A stretch of 42,536 nt of DNA, from positions 1 through 42,536 of the forward strand of contig NZ_SMRQ01000025.1 in NCBI RefSeq assembly GCF_004359965.1. The letters run 5' to 3'. Of this stretch, positions 18,604-28,707 are shown one piece after another. Numbering within the stretch: the first letter of the stretch is position 1; each line of letters starts with the position of its first letter. This stretch comes from Cognatilysobacter segetis (GTDB taxonomy: Bacteria; Pseudomonadota; Gammaproteobacteria; Xanthomonadales; Xanthomonadaceae). The notes under the pieces were generated by a model. The model did not search any database. It saw nothing but the letters and a program-made list of their open reading frames with translations, and had not been told where the DNA came from. A program made the position numbers and the translations under genes.

Positions 18604-18629
18604 GGCCCGGGCGTGCAAGCGCCCGGGCC
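18604..18629 (-). other. hairpin in the ahpC-ahpF spacer (first)
   Basis: GGCCCGGGCG and CGCCCGGGCC form a 10-bp perfect stem with a TGCAAG loop, starting 9 nt after the ahpC stop. It lacks a U-tract. It could protect the abundant ahpC message from 3' decay or partly attenuate ahpF. Confidence 0.6.
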
Positions 18630-18638
18630 CGCGGTGGG

Positions 18639-19202
18639 TCAGATCTTGCCGACGAGGTCCAGCGACGGCTTGATCGTGTGCGCGCCCTGCTGCCACTTGG
18701 CCGGGCAGACCTCGCCGGGGTGTTCGGCGACGTACTTGGCGGCCTTGAGCTTGCGCAGCGCTTCCTTCATGTCGCGCGCGATCGCGTTGTCGTGGATCTC
18801 GTACGCCTTGATCACGCCTTCCGGGTTGACGATGAACGTGCCGCGCAGCGCCAGGCCTTCCTCGTCGATGTGCACGTCGAACGCCTTGGTCAGCGCATGC
18901 GTCGGGTCGCCGACCAGCGGGAACTTCGCCTTGCCCACGGCCGGCGACGTCTCGTGCCAGACCTTGTGCGAGAAGTGGGTGTCGGTGGTGACGATGTAGA
19001 CCTCGGCGCCGTTGGCCTGGAACTCGGCGTAGTTGTCGGCGGCGTCCTCGACTTCCGTCGGGCAGTTGAAGGTGAACGCGGCCGGCATGAACACGATCAC
19101 GGACCAGTGGCCGTGCAGGCTCTTGTCCGAGACCTCGATGAACTTGCCGTTGTGGAAGGCGTTCGCCTTGAACGGCTTGACCGGGGTGTTGATCAGCGAC
19201 AT
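18639..19202 (-). CDS. ahpC: alkyl hydroperoxide reductase subunit C (peroxiredoxin)
   Basis: A 187-residue typical 2-Cys peroxiredoxin (AhpC/Prx1 group) reducing H2O2, organic peroxides and peroxynitrite. The peroxidatic Cys47 is in [14 protein letters not shown] and the resolving Cys166 in GEVCPAKW. The active-site Thr/Pro are in the same loop, and the distal Arg is in [11 protein letters not shown]. The sequence preceding the active site reads FMPAAFTFN rather than the enterobacterial YPADFTFV; from memory this is the Xanthomonas form. AGGAG lies seven bases before the ATG. It is driven by a TTGATG-17-TAGGAT promoter abutting an OxyR operator, and followed by ahpF. Cytosolic decamer in the family. 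Confidence 0.98.
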   Translation of the reverse strand: MSLINTPVKPFKANAFHNGKFIEVSDKSLHGHWSVIVFMPAAFTFNCPTEVEDAADNYAEFQANGAEVYIVTTDTHFSHKVWHETSPAVGKAKFPLVGDPTHALTKAFDVHIDEEGLALRGTFIVNPEGVIKAYEIHDNAIARDMKEALRKLKAAKYVAEHPGEVCPAKWQQGAHTIKPSLDLVGKI

Positions 19203-19240
19203 CGCGTGCTCCTGTTGGGGGAGGAAATGAACAGGGGAGC

Positions 19241-19269
19241 ATCCTAGTCCGACCGGGCGAATCCATCAA
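19241..19269 (-). promoter_or_regulatory. ahpC promoter (-35 TTGATG, -10 TAGGAT)
   Basis: On the minus strand TTGATG (19269-19264), exactly 17 nt, then TAGGAT (19246-19241) form a good sigma-70 promoter. Transcription would begin near 19235, giving a leader of about 33 nt with AGGAG before the ahpC ATG. The -35 abuts the OxyR site, the geometry expected for class I/II activation by OxyR. Confidence 0.8.
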
Positions 19270-19306
19270 ATCGATTGCCGCGATCATATTCATAGCTGCT
19301 GCTTAT
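19270..19306 (-). promoter_or_regulatory. OxyR operator upstream of ahpC
   Basis: On the minus strand ATAAGCAGCAGCTAT, seven nt, then ATCGCGGCAATCGAT matches the OxyR tetramer site ATAGntnnnanCTAT-N7-ATAGntnnnanCTAT. The overall 37-bp geometry is exact. The outer tetrads are ATAA/CTAT and ATCG/CGAT, each at most one mismatch from consensus. It ends directly at the ahpC -35. It may also influence the divergent aminopeptidase gene. Confidence 0.75.
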
Positions 19307-19405
19307 CAAAGAAGGGGCAGTTGGCGTGGCCATCCGGGACTTTCGACATACGTACGGAATCGCCCCCGCCGCTTAGGCTCGGGGATTCGCCCAGGGGAAC
19401 CCCAG

Positions 19406-22090
19406 ATGATCCGACCGCGCCGCCATGTCCTCGCCCTCGCGCTTTCGCTGGCCGCCGCCGGCGCCGCGCAGGCCGCCGACACGCCCGTTCCCACCGGCCC
19501 GCTGCCGCGCACGGTCGTGCCGTCGCTGGTCCGGCTCGAGCTGAAGATCGACCCGAAGCAGGCCGGCATGTCCGGCACCACGCGCATCGACGCGGACGTC
19601 GCCGAACCGACCGACACGGTGTGGATGCACGGCCGCGGGCTGACCATCCGCAGCGCGCAGGCGACCGTGGGCCGCAGGAAGATCCCGCTGACGGTGAGCG
19701 AGGTCGACCCGTCCGGCGTGCTCAAGCTGGTGTCCAGGACGCCGCTGCCGGCCGGCAAGGCGAGCTTCGACATCGCCTTCGACGCGCCCTACGGCCAGCT
19801 GCAGGGCGCCTACAAGGTCAAGCCCGACGGCCGCGATTACGTCATGACGCAGATGGAACCGCTCGGCGCGCGCACGGCGTTCCCGTCGTTCGACGAGCCC
19901 AGCTTCAAGCAGCCGTGGGAAATCACCCTGGTGGTGCCGCAGGACGACGTCGCCGTCGCCAATGCGATGGAGGACAAGACCGAGAACCTGCCGGGCGGCT
20001 GGAAGAAGGTCACGTTCAACCGCACCGAGGCGATCCCCAGCTATCTCGTCGCGTTCGCGGTGGGGCCGTGGGACGTCGTCACCGGACCGGCCATCGCGCC
20101 GAACGGGTCGCGCACGGCGCCGATCCGCCTGCGCGGCGTGGCGGCGAACGGGCAGGGCGGCCGCATGAAGTACTCGCTGGCGCACACGCCCGAGATCGTC
20201 ACCGCGCTGGAGAACTACTTCGGCATCCCCTATCCGTTCGACAAGCTCGACAACCTCGCGGCGCCGGATTTCTGGGCGGGCGCGATGGAGAACCCGGGCC
20301 TGATCGCGTACCGCGATTCGCTGATGTTCCCCGACGAGACCTCGTCGGTCGGCCGCCGCCAGTCGTTCTTCGGCACCAGCGCGCACGAGCTCGCGCACCA
20401 GTGGTTCGGCGATCTCGTCACCATGCGCTGGTGGGACGACCTCTGGCTCAACGAAGGCTTCGCCACCTGGATGGGCAACAAGATCCACGGGCAGGTGCAG
20501 CCGCAGGCGCATACCGACCGCGGCCTGCTGGAAGGCGCGATCGGCGCGATGGGCGCCGACAGCCTCGCCTCCACGCGCCGCATCCACGAGCCGATCCGCG
20601 ACTACCGCGACGTGGAATCCGCGTTCGACGGCATCACCTACCAGAAGGGCGGCGCCACGCTCGCGATGTTCGAGCGCTACATCGGCGAGGAGAAGTTCCG
20701 CCAGGGCATCCGCAACTACCTGAAGGCGCACGCGCGCGGCAACGCCACCAGCGCGGACCTCATCAACGCCGTCGCCGCGCAGAGCGACGATCCGGCCGCG
20801 GTGTCGAAGGCGTTCTTCAGCTTCATCGACCAGCCGGGCGTGCCGTACGTGACGGTGAACCTGGACTGCTCGGGCAAGGTGCCGGCGCTGGACATCACGC
20901 AGCAGCGCTACGTGCCGATCGGCTCGACCGCCAAGGCCGACCAGGCCTGGGGCATTCCGATGACGATCCGCTACGCCGACGGCACGACCGTGCGCGAGCA
21001 GAAGTCGCTGGTCACCGGCGCCAGATCGCGCGTTGAGCTCGCCCAGGCCACGAGCTGCCCGACGTGGGTGATGCCCAACGGCTACGGCGCGGGCTACTAC
21101 CGCTTCGCGCTGTCGCCGAAGCTGCAGGCCTCGCTCAACGACGCCTTCGCCTCGCTCGACGAGCGCGAGCAGCGCATGGCCGCCGACTCCGTGACCGCCG
21201 CCTACGGCGCCGGTACCGTGACGCCGTCGCAGCTGCTCGCGGCACTGCCGCGGTTCGCGAGCGCCAACGTTCGCCAGACCGCCACCGCCGGCATGGGCGC
21301 GACGGGCTGGATGAGCGAACACCTGCTGTCCGACGAGAAGGCGCGCGACGCGTTCCATTCGAAGGTCGCGGCGATCTACCGCCCGCGGCTGACGTCGCTG
21401 GGCCTCGCTCCGAAGGCGGGCGAATCGGATGACGACGCGCTGCTGCGCAGCTCGCTCGTCGACTTCTTCGCGACCGAGCTGAAGGATCCGGCGGTCCGCA
21501 AGGAGATGAACCGCGTCGGCCGCCAGGTGCTCGGCCTGGACAGCGACGGCCAGCTGCATGCCGACGCCGTGGCCAAGGACCTGCGCGACACCGCGCTCGT
21601 CGTGGCCCTGCAGGAAGGCGGCGCCGCCGCGTTCGACGTGGCCGAGAAGCAGTTCCGCGCCAGCCAGGACGCCATCCTGCGCAGCGAGCTGCTGGCCGCG
21701 ATGAGCGCCACGCACAACCCGGCGCTCGACGAGCGTTCGCGTGCGCTGGTGTTCGAGAAGGGCCTGCTGCGCCGGAACGAGATCTTCCCGGCGGTGGGCG
21801 GCCAGCTCGACAACGCGGCGGGGCGCACCGCACTGCGTGCCTGGACGGACGCCCATTTCGCCGAGCTCGAGGCGCGCCTCGCCCCGGCGGGCGCCGCGCT
21901 GGTCGGCGTCTACGCGGCGGGCATGTGCAGCGATGCCGAGGCCGACGCGCTGGTGGCGAAGTTCGAGCCGCGGATGGAAAAGGTGGAAGGCGGTCCGCGC
22001 GAGCTCGAGCAGACGGTGGAGGCCATCCGGCTCTGCGCCGCCCAGCAGAAGGCCCGCGCCGGGATGCCGCTCGACTTCGTCGCGCGCTGA
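19406..22090 (+). CDS. exported M1-family metallo-aminopeptidase
   Basis: An 894-residue gluzincin with a signal peptide ([19 protein letters not shown], cut after AQA at residue 23), so it acts in the periplasm or outside. The exopeptidase motif GAMEN is at 292-296 ([10 protein letters not shown]). The zinc motif HELAHQWFG gives H327, E328 and H331, with the third ligand E350 in [16 protein letters not shown] is the N-terminal substrate groove motif. The large C-terminal helical ERAP1-like domain (from about 540) follows an Ig-like domain. Similar to Xanthomonadaceae PepN-like exported enzymes rather than cytosolic E. coli PepN. GGGGAA precedes the ATG. Monocistronic by appearance: a hairpin terminator follows and the OxyR/ahpC control region is upstream. 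Confidence 0.95.
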   Translation: MIRPRRHVLALALSLAAAGAAQAADTPVPTGPLPRTVVPSLVRLELKIDPKQAGMSGTTRIDADVAEPTDTVWMHGRGLTIRSAQATVGRRKIPLTVSEVDPSGVLKLVSRTPLPAGKASFDIAFDAPYGQLQGAYKVKPDGRDYVMTQMEPLGARTAFPSFDEPSFKQPWEITLVVPQDDVAVANAMEDKTENLPGGWKKVTFNRTEAIPSYLVAFAVGPWDVVTGPAIAPNGSRTAPIRLRGVAANGQGGRMKYSLAHTPEIVTALENYFGIPYPFDKLDNLAAPDFWAGAMENPGLIAYRDSLMFPDETSSVGRRQSFFGTSAHELAHQWFGDLVTMRWWDDLWLNEGFATWMGNKIHGQVQPQAHTDRGLLEGAIGAMGADSLASTRRIHEPIRDYRDVESAFDGITYQKGGATLAMFERYIGEEKFRQGIRNYLKAHARGNATSADLINAVAAQSDDPAAVSKAFFSFIDQPGVPYVTVNLDCSGKVPALDITQQRYVPIGSTAKADQAWGIPMTIRYADGTTVREQKSLVTGARSRVELAQATSCPTWVMPNGYGAGYYRFALSPKLQASLNDAFASLDEREQRMAADSVTAAYGAGTVTPSQLLAALPRFASANVRQTATAGMGATGWMSEHLLSDEKARDAFHSKVAAIYRPRLTSLGLAPKAGESDDDALLRSSLVDFFATELKDPAVRKEMNRVGRQVLGLDSDGQLHADAVAKDLRDTALVVALQEGGAAAFDVAEKQFRASQDAILRSELLAAMSATHNPALDERSRALVFEKGLLRRNEIFPAVGGQLDNAAGRTALRAWTDAHFAELEARLAPAGAALVGVYAAGMCSDAEADALVAKFEPRMEKVEGGPRELEQTVEAIRLCAAQQKARAGMPLDFVAR

Positions 22091-22106
22091 CGCGGTCGAA
22101 GGCCTG

Positions 22107-22139
22107 CGACGGGCGGCTCCGGCCGCCCGTCGTCGTTTC
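22107..22139 (+). terminator. terminator-like hairpin after the M1 aminopeptidase
   Basis: CGACGGGCGGC (22107-22117), loop TCCG and GCCGCCCGTCG (22122-22132) give an 11-bp perfect stem 16 nt after the stop. A short T-rich TCGTTTCC follows, making a moderate intrinsic terminator. Confidence 0.7.
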
Positions 22140-22297
22140 CGGGCACCCCGGGTCGACCGCTCGTCGTCCTGCTGACCCGCGGCGTCACCCGGGCGTTACC
22201 GTGTCGCCCGCCGTGCCCCTTGCCGGTCCCGACCACGCGATCCCGCCGGTCGGCGGCGCGGGATTTGCATGGCGCAGGACGGACTTCGGGGCCGACG

Positions 22298-23518
22298 ATG
22301 GAGCTCATCCGCCAACTGGACACCGCGACGCTGGCGTTCGTCACCGGGCTGGCGGGCTTCCTGCTCGCCGCGACGATGGCGGGCATCCGCCTGGCCGGCA
22401 TGCGCAGCGTGGCGCTCGCCTACTGGGGCCTCGCGGGGCTGACCTTCGGGCTCGGCTACCAGCTCGGGCACCTGTTCCTGACCGTGGGCATGGGCGTGTC
22501 GGCGCCGGTCGCGCTAACCGTCGCCAACGCGCTGATCACGACGATGCACGTCCTGCTGCTGGCCGGCGTGCGCGCGCACCTCGGGCGACCCACGCACCTC
22601 GTCCCGCTGCTCGCCGTCTCCGCCGCGCTGATGGTGGTCGGCAACGTCTGGCTGGACATGACCGCCGACCTGCGTACGCGCGTGCTGGTGCTGTCCGGGT
22701 TCTACCTTGCGCTCGACTTCGCTTCGGGCGTCACGCTGTGGCGGGCGCGCGGCGAACGCCAGTTCCAGCGCCTGGCCGCCTGCGTGTTTTTCTTCAACGG
22801 GGCGTTCCTGGCGCTGCGCTTCGTCTACAGCGCGGTGACCCACGGGCTGACGACCTCGTTCGTCAACGATCCCTTCCAGATCCTGTTCTTCCTCGTCAGC
22901 CTGGTGTTCGTCTACGTGCTCACGCTGGCGCTGGCATTGCTGATGTTCCGCGGCAAGGAAGTGGAGCTGCGCCGACTGGTGCACCGCGACCCGCTGACCG
23001 GCCTGTTCAACCGCCGCTCGCTGTTCGAGCATGCGGCGCGCGAGCAGGCGCGTTGCGAGCGCTACGGCACGCCGCTGTCGCTGGTCATGCTCGACATCGA
23101 CGGATTCAAGGCCGTCAACGACACCTACGGCCACGGGGCCGGCGACGACGTCATCTGCGAGACCGCCGCGCGCATCGCGCTCGCGCTGCGCGATGTCGAC
23201 ACCGCGTTCCGCCTCGGCGGCGAGGAGTTCCTCATCCTGTTGCCGTCCACCCTGCTCGACGACGCCGTGGCCGTCGCCGAGCGGCTGCGGCTGGCGGTGT
23301 CGGACGCGCCCGTTCCGGCGATCGGCCGACAGGTCACGGCGAGCTTCGGCGTGACCGAACTGGCGCGTGGCCGCGAGGACTGGGAGATGGCGATGCGCCG
23401 CGCCGACACCGCGCTCTACCGCGCGAAGGACGAAGGGCGCGACCGCGTGTTCGCGATGTCGCCGCCGGCGCCGGACGCGCGCGCGCCGAACGTGGCCGAA
23501 GCGCTCGATCTACCATAG
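22298..23518 (+). CDS. membrane-bound diguanylate cyclase (GGDEF)
   Basis: A 406-residue protein. The N-terminal ~220 residues form about seven membrane helices, starting [19 protein letters not shown] and ending [25 protein letters not shown]-like sequence (about 195-217); no named sensory domain is recognised. The GGDEF domain begins [15 protein letters not shown] (about 229). It has the substrate signature [19 protein letters not shown] and the active-site GGEEF at 307-311. The allosteric I-site RxxD (R298-D301) is intact, so it should make c-di-GMP and be product-inhibited. The start at MELIRQLD is chosen for family layout and position. It lies 26 bp upstream of prmC and may share its transcript. 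Confidence 0.93.
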   Translation: MELIRQLDTATLAFVTGLAGFLLAATMAGIRLAGMRSVALAYWGLAGLTFGLGYQLGHLFLTVGMGVSAPVALTVANALITTMHVLLLAGVRAHLGRPTHLVPLLAVSAALMVVGNVWLDMTADLRTRVLVLSGFYLALDFASGVTLWRARGERQFQRLAACVFFFNGAFLALRFVYSAVTHGLTTSFVNDPFQILFFLVSLVFVYVLTLALALLMFRGKEVELRRLVHRDPLTGLFNRRSLFEHAAREQARCERYGTPLSLVMLDIDGFKAVNDTYGHGAGDDVICETAARIALALRDVDTAFRLGGEEFLILLPSTLLDDAVAVAERLRLAVSDAPVPAIGRQVTASFGVTELARGREDWEMAMRRADTALYRAKDEGRDRVFAMSPPAPDARAPNVAEALDLP

Positions 23519-23544
23519 CGATCCCTTCCCGCCGGAGCCGCCGC

Positions 23545-24360
23545 ATGCGGATCGACGCGCTGCTGCGCGAGGCACGCGCCCGACTGGACGGCGGCGAGGC
23601 CGAGCTGCTGCTCGCGCACGTGCTCGGCCACTCACCGGCCTGGCTGTTCGCGCACGGCGACGACACCGCCGACGACGCGCTGCAGGCCGAATTCCGCCGG
23701 CTCGTCGATCGGCGCGTGGCGGGCGAGCCGGTGGCCTACCTCGTCGGGCGGCGCGGTTTCTGGACGTTCGATCTCGACGTCGGCCCCGCCACCCTGATCC
23801 CGCGGCCGGAAACCGAACTTCTGGTGGAACTCGTGCTCGAGCGGCTGCCGCCGGGCGCCGTCGACGTCGCCGACCTCGGCACCGGCAGCGGCGCGATCGC
23901 GCTGGCGGTAGCGAAGGAACGGCCGGCCGCGCGCGTGGTCGCCACCGACGCCAGCGCCGATGCGCTCAGCGTCGCCCGCTGCAATGCCGCGCGACTCGGC
24001 CTCGACCGCGTGAGGTTCCTGCTGGGCGACTGGTACGCGCCGCTGGCGGGTGCGCAGTTCGACCTGATCGCCAGCAACCCGCCCTACATCGCCGAAGGCG
24101 ATCCGCACCTCGCGCGCGGCGACCTGCGCCACGAGCCGCCGACGGCGCTCGCGTCCGGCGTGGACGGGCTGGACGCCATCCGCATCCTCGCAGCCGGCGC
24201 GCGCGCGCACCTTCGGCGCGGCGGTTGGCTGCTCGTCGAGCATGGCTTCGACCAGGGCGAAGCCGTGCGCGCGCTGCTGGCGGGCGCCGGCCTGCGCGAC
24301 GTGTCGACCGCGCGCGACCTCGAGGATCGCGATCGCGTCACGCTCGGTCGCGCACCATGA
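23545..24360 (+). CDS. prmC: peptide chain release factor N5-glutamine methyltransferase
   Basis: A 271-residue SAM methyltransferase that modifies the GGQ glutamine of release factors RF1/RF2. The N-terminal helical domain ([20 protein letters not shown], then [15 protein letters not shown]) and the [18 protein letters not shown] and [12 protein letters not shown] segments are PrmC signatures. The Rossmann motif [16 protein letters not shown] binds SAM. The catalytic NPPY occurs in [13 protein letters not shown]. The start is supported by GGAG eight bases upstream. It is usually next to prfA; here it follows a diguanylate cyclase and precedes pip, with no prfA in view. Confidence 0.95.
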   Translation: MRIDALLREARARLDGGEAELLLAHVLGHSPAWLFAHGDDTADDALQAEFRRLVDRRVAGEPVAYLVGRRGFWTFDLDVGPATLIPRPETELLVELVLERLPPGAVDVADLGTGSGAIALAVAKERPAARVVATDASADALSVARCNAARLGLDRVRFLLGDWYAPLAGAQFDLIASNPPYIAEGDPHLARGDLRHEPPTALASGVDGLDAIRILAAGARAHLRRGGWLLVEHGFDQGEAVRALLAGAGLRDVSTARDLEDRDRVTLGRAP

Positions 24361-24398
24361 CCAACGGGACGGTGCGGCTCGGCCGACCGCCGGCCTAG

Positions 24399-25376
<978 letters not shown>

Positions 25377-25393
25377 TGCGGGCGTAAGGAACG

Positions 25394-25423
25394 AAAAAGG
25401 CGAGCCGCGGCTCGCCTTTTTTT
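25394..25423. terminator. bidirectional Rho-independent terminator between pip and galE
   Basis: A-tract, GGCGAGC, loop CGCG, GCTCGCC and a seven-T run form a perfect palindromic stem (25399-25416) flanked by A5 and T7. It serves both convergent genes. Confidence 0.95.
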
Positions 25424-25436
25424 CGCGCGGGCCGGC

Positions 25437-26408
25437 TCAGTAGGCCGGCGCGCGGTGCCAGGCCCAGGCGGTTTCGATGATCGGCTCGATCCGGTCGAAC
25501 TTCGGCGTCCAGCCCAGCTTCTCGCGCGCGAGGCCGCTCGAGGCCACGAGCACCGGCGGATCGCCCGCGCGACGGGCGGCGACTTCGTAGGGAATGTCGC
25601 GGCCGGATACCTTGCGCGCGGCCTCGATCACTTCCAGCACGGAGAATCCGTTGCCGTTGCCGAGGTTGAAGCGGTGCGCGCCGGACTCGCGGTCCATCCA
25701 GTCCAGCGCGCGCAGGTGCGCATCGGCGAGGTCGAGCACGTGCACGTAGTCGCGCACGCAGGTGCCGTCGGGCGGGGGGTAGTCGTTGCCGAACACCTTG
25801 AGGCCCGCGCCTTCGCCGGCCGCCGCCTTGAGCGCATTCGGGATGAGGTGCGTCTCCGGCTCATGCGATTCGCCGATGCCTTCGTCGGCGGCCGCGCCGG
25901 CCGCGTTGAAATAGCGCAGCGCGACCGAGCGCAGGCCGTAGGCGTTGGCCGCGTCGGCAAGGATCCGCTCCACCATCAGCTTCGACGCGCCATACGGATT
26001 GATCGGATTCTTCGGGTGGTCCTCGTCGATCACGTCGGTGACGGGGTTGCCGAACACCGCGGCGGTCGACGAGAACACCAGGCGGTCGACGCCGTGGCGT
26101 TTCATCGCCTCCAGCATGTTGATCGTGCCCGTGACATTGTTCTGGTAGTAGGCGTAGGGGTCGGTGACGGATTCGCCGACCAGTGAGCGCGCGCAGAAGT
26201 GCATGACGGCGTCGACCTTGCGATCGAATGCGGCGTCCAGCGTTTCAGGCCTGAGGATGTCGGCGTCGACCAGCCGGCCCCAGCGCACCGCCTCGCGGTG
26301 GCCGGTGAGCATGTTGTCGAGCACGGTGACGTCGTGGCCGGCGCGCGCAAGCGCGAGGCAGGCATGCGAGCCGACGTAACCGGCGCCGCCGCAGACCAGG
26401 ATGTGCAT
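25437..26408 (-). CDS. galE: UDP-glucose 4-epimerase
   Basis: A 323-residue extended SDR that interconverts UDP-glucose and UDP-galactose for envelope polysaccharides. NAD+ binding is by GGAGYVGSH (G7, G10, G13). The catalytic Tyr139 and Lys143 are in NPYGASKLMVE and the Ser/Thr is in FSSTAAVFG. YFNAAGAAADEGIGE and the C-terminal LGWTPKFDRIEPIIETAW are GalE features. Length is slightly shorter than E. coli GalE (338). It lies 32 bp after the Nudix gene stop, so may be cotranscribed; a TAGAAT hexamer overlaps that stop (26438-26443) and could give it its own promoter. No clear Shine-Dalgarno. Confidence 0.96.
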   Translation of the reverse strand: MHILVCGGAGYVGSHACLALARAGHDVTVLDNMLTGHREAVRWGRLVDADILRPETLDAAFDRKVDAVMHFCARSLVGESVTDPYAYYQNNVTGTINMLEAMKRHGVDRLVFSSTAAVFGNPVTDVIDEDHPKNPINPYGASKLMVERILADAANAYGLRSVALRYFNAAGAAADEGIGESHEPETHLIPNALKAAAGEGAGLKVFGNDYPPPDGTCVRDYVHVLDLADAHLRALDWMDRESGAHRFNLGNGNGFSVLEVIEAARKVSGRDIPYEVAARRAGDPPVLVASSGLAREKLGWTPKFDRIEPIIETAWAWHRAPAY

Positions 26409-26440
26409 GGAGGAGTCGCTTCCGTGTGGGGAGCGCGATT

Positions 26441-27028
26441 CTAGGCGGCGGCGTCGTCAGCCCGTTGCGAAGATGCGTCGATGGGTCGGCCGTCGGGCTC
26501 GCGATCGAGCATCCACAACCCGCCCCAGAGCTTGAGGTCGACCTCGTAGCCTTCCGCGTGCTTGCGCATCAGCCAGGCCGGCGCTTCGGCGCGCGGCACG
26601 TGGTGCACTGTGATCTGCTCGTCCTCGGTGCCGCCGCCTTCGCCGACGCGGCGCAGGCCGGTGGCGCGCACGAACGCGATGCGCTCGCTGCTCATGCCCG
26701 ACGACGTCGGCCCGACCAGCAACACGTCCACCTTCGACGCTTCCCAGCCGGTCTCCTCGACCAGTTCGCGCCGCGCGGCCTCGGCCAGGGTGTCGTCGTC
26801 GCGCTCGTCGCCGACGAGTCCGGCCGGCATCTCGATGGTCCTGCGGCCCAACGGGACGCGGAACTGCTCGACGAACAGCACCTCGTCGTCGGGCGTGGCC
26901 GCGATGATGATCACCGCCATGCCCTGGCCGTGCACGCGCTCCGCGTACTCCCAGCGGCCGCGCTGCACGAGCCGGAGCCACTTGCCTTCGTGGAGCGTGG
27001 TGAGCGGTGCGTGGCGATCGTCGGTCAT
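26441..27028 (-). CDS. Nudix hydrolase, ADP-ribose pyrophosphatase-like
   Basis: A 195-residue protein. The Nudix helix reads GDERDDDTLAEAARRELVEETGW, here with positions G-x5-D-x7-REL-x-EE-x-GW. The first Glu of the box (G-x5-E) is Asp, while the metal-binding RExxEE core is intact. VEQFRVPLGRRTIEMPAG upstream is typical of ADP-ribose pyrophosphatases (NudF group), as is LVGPTSSGMSSERI. It would cleave ADP-ribose or related nucleoside diphosphates to monophosphates in the cytosol, with Mg2+. It lies between the exonuclease (30-bp gap) and galE. Confidence 0.88.
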   Translation of the reverse strand: MTDDRHAPLTTLHEGKWLRLVQRGRWEYAERVHGQGMAVIIIAATPDDEVLFVEQFRVPLGRRTIEMPAGLVGDERDDDTLAEAARRELVEETGWEASKVDVLLVGPTSSGMSSERIAFVRATGLRRVGEGGGTEDEQITVHHVPRAEAPAWLMRKHAEGYEVDLKLWGGLWMLDREPDGRPIDASSQRADDAAA

Positions 27029-27058
27029 GGGCGGCGGGCGGCGGATCCGGTCGCCATG

Positions 27059-28000
27059 CTAGACCGCGGCGGATGCGGCGGGCATGAAATCGATTCCGCA
27101 GGCGGCGTGGATGCGACGTCGCGTGAGCGGCCCGAAGCGCAGCCGCTCGCAGAGATCCAGCAGCGGCTGGCGGCGCGGCTCGCCGCGACGGAAATGCACG
27201 TCGGCGCCTTCGCAGGGCGCATGCAGCACGATCGTCGCGAGCTCGCGGCACAGCAGCGCCTGCTCGCGATGCGTGCGCAGCTGCTGCGCGGCACGCGCGG
27301 CGCCGCGGATCGACGACACGTAAGGGACTTCCTCGACGCGCCGCAGCACGTCGTCGAGCGTGCCGAAATGCGCGAGCAGCGCGGCGGCCGTCTTGGCCCC
27401 GATGCCGGGCACGCCCGGGATGTTGTCGATCGCGTCGCCGGTGAGCGCGAGGTAGTCGGCGATCTGGTCGGCCCGCACGCCGTGGCGTGCCGGCACGCCG
27501 GCCGCGCCCCAGCGCTGGCCGCGCGCGTAGTCCCACTGCTCGTCGTGATCGCCCAGCAGCTGCGAGAGATCCTTGTCGGCCGACACGATCACGCCGCGGA
27601 AGCCGTGCGCGCGGGCGGCATGCAGCGCGCTGCCGATCAGGTCGTCGGCCTCGTAATCGGTATGCGCGAGCACGGTCATGCCCATCGCGACGCAGAGCTC
27701 GCGGCAGGCGGCGAACTGGCGCTTGAGGTCGTCCGGCGCCGGGTCGCGATTGGCCTTGTAGGCGGGGTATAGCCGGTTGCGGAAGCAGGTGTCGAGCGCG
27801 TCGTCGAACGCCACCACGATGTGCTCGGGCGACGTGCGCTCCAGCAGCTCCAGCAGGAAGCGCGCGAAGCCGTGGACGGCATTAGTCGGCCAGCCCTCGG
27901 CGTCGGTGAACTCGTTGGGCATCGAGTGCCAGGCACGGAACACGTACACGCTCGCGTCGACGAGGTAGACGGTGCGGGGCGTCGTCGACGCGTCGGTCAT
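27059..28000 (-). CDS. stand-alone 5'-3' exonuclease (FEN / PolI N-terminal-domain family)
   Basis: A 313-residue homologue of the 5' nuclease domain of DNA polymerase I, without the polymerase part. The metal-binding acidic residues appear in YLVDASVYVFRAW, VAFDDALDTCFR, TDYEADDLIGS and IVSADKDLSQLL. The helix-3-turn-helix DNA-binding motif is PGVPGIGAKTAAALLAHFG. The helical arch segment (YKANRDPAPDDLKRQ) is present. Comparable to E. coli Xni/ExoIX in being a separate small protein, but with a longer C-terminal tail. Probably processes flaps or RNA primers. Its ATG overlaps the nitroreductase stop by one base (TGATG). Confidence 0.92.
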   Translation of the reverse strand: MTDASTTPRTVYLVDASVYVFRAWHSMPNEFTDAEGWPTNAVHGFARFLLELLERTSPEHIVVAFDDALDTCFRNRLYPAYKANRDPAPDDLKRQFAACRELCVAMGMTVLAHTDYEADDLIGSALHAARAHGFRGVIVSADKDLSQLLGDHDEQWDYARGQRWGAAGVPARHGVRADQIADYLALTGDAIDNIPGVPGIGAKTAAALLAHFGTLDDVLRRVEEVPYVSSIRGAARAAQQLRTHREQALLCRELATIVLHAPCEGADVHFRRGEPRRQPLLDLCERLRFGPLTRRRIHAACGIDFMPAASAAV

Positions 28001-28605
28001 CAGGGAATCCAGTCGGTCAGCAGCAGCGAGGGATCGGGCCGGTCGCGCTCGGGCACGGACTGGCGCATCGATCCGATGTGGATGAAGCCGGCCACGACCT
28101 CGTCGTCGGCCACGCCCAGCAGGCGGCGGATCTCGGGATCGTAGGCGGCCCAGCCGGTCAGCCAGGTGGCGCCGAAACCAAGGGCCTGCGCGGCCTGGAG
28201 CAGCGCGAAGCATACGCAGCCCGCGCTGAGCAGACGCTCACTGGCCGGGATCTTCGGATCCTCGCCCTGGTCCGCCACCACCGTGAGCACCAGCGGAGCG
28301 TGCTGGAAGCGCTGGCGATCCTTCTCGACGGCGGCATCGCTGGCCTGCGGGTCGCGCTCGCGGCTGCGCGCGGCCAGGCGGTCGCCAAGCGCGGCGCGGG
28401 CCTCGCCCGCGATGCGGATGAAGCGCCAGGGCACCCGCTTTCCGTGATCGGGAACACGCACCGCCGAGCGGAGCATCCGCAGCAGCTGCTCCGGATCGGG
28501 ACCGGGTTCACACAACTGCATGGCAGGTACCGAACGTCGTGCATCGAGCACGTCCAGCGCGGTGTTTCGGCCGTTCATCGGCCCCGTTTCAGTCGCTTGG
28601 GACAT
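28000..28605 (-). CDS. nitroreductase-family flavoprotein
   Basis: A 201-residue FMN-dependent nitroreductase-fold protein most like the YdjA group. It has the FMN phosphate-binding LDARRSVPAMQLCEPGP and the conserved AVRVPDHGKRVPWRFI, in which HGKRxPWRF is the YdjA signature. LGFGATWLTGWAAYDPEIRRLLG and GFIHIGSM near the C-terminus complete the FMN site. YdjA-type proteins reduce quinones or nitro compounds poorly, and the physiological substrate is unknown. The start is taken at 28605 (MSQATETG); 28578 (MNGRNTALDVL) is an alternative, and neither has a strong ribosome binding site. First gene of the exonuclease-Nudix-galE run. Divergent from the DUF1631 gene. Confidence 0.87.
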   Translation of the reverse strand: MSQATETGPMNGRNTALDVLDARRSVPAMQLCEPGPDPEQLLRMLRSAVRVPDHGKRVPWRFIRIAGEARAALGDRLAARSRERDPQASDAAVEKDRQRFQHAPLVLTVVADQGEDPKIPASERLLSAGCVCFALLQAAQALGFGATWLTGWAAYDPEIRRLLGVADDEVVAGFIHIGSMRQSVPERDRPDPSLLLTDWIP

Positions 28606-28707
28606 GGCTCACAGATCGATGCGAAAAGGCAGGAAGTGACGCACATTGCCACTATGCTGCCTTTCCAGTCGAACCTGCGTCAGCAGCGACACTGCAGGAG
28701 CCGCACC

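Noticed and set aside
28625-28660. Sigma-54 promoter before the DUF1631 gene (GG...TTGC)
   Set aside because: Spacing between GG and GC is not the required ten bases.
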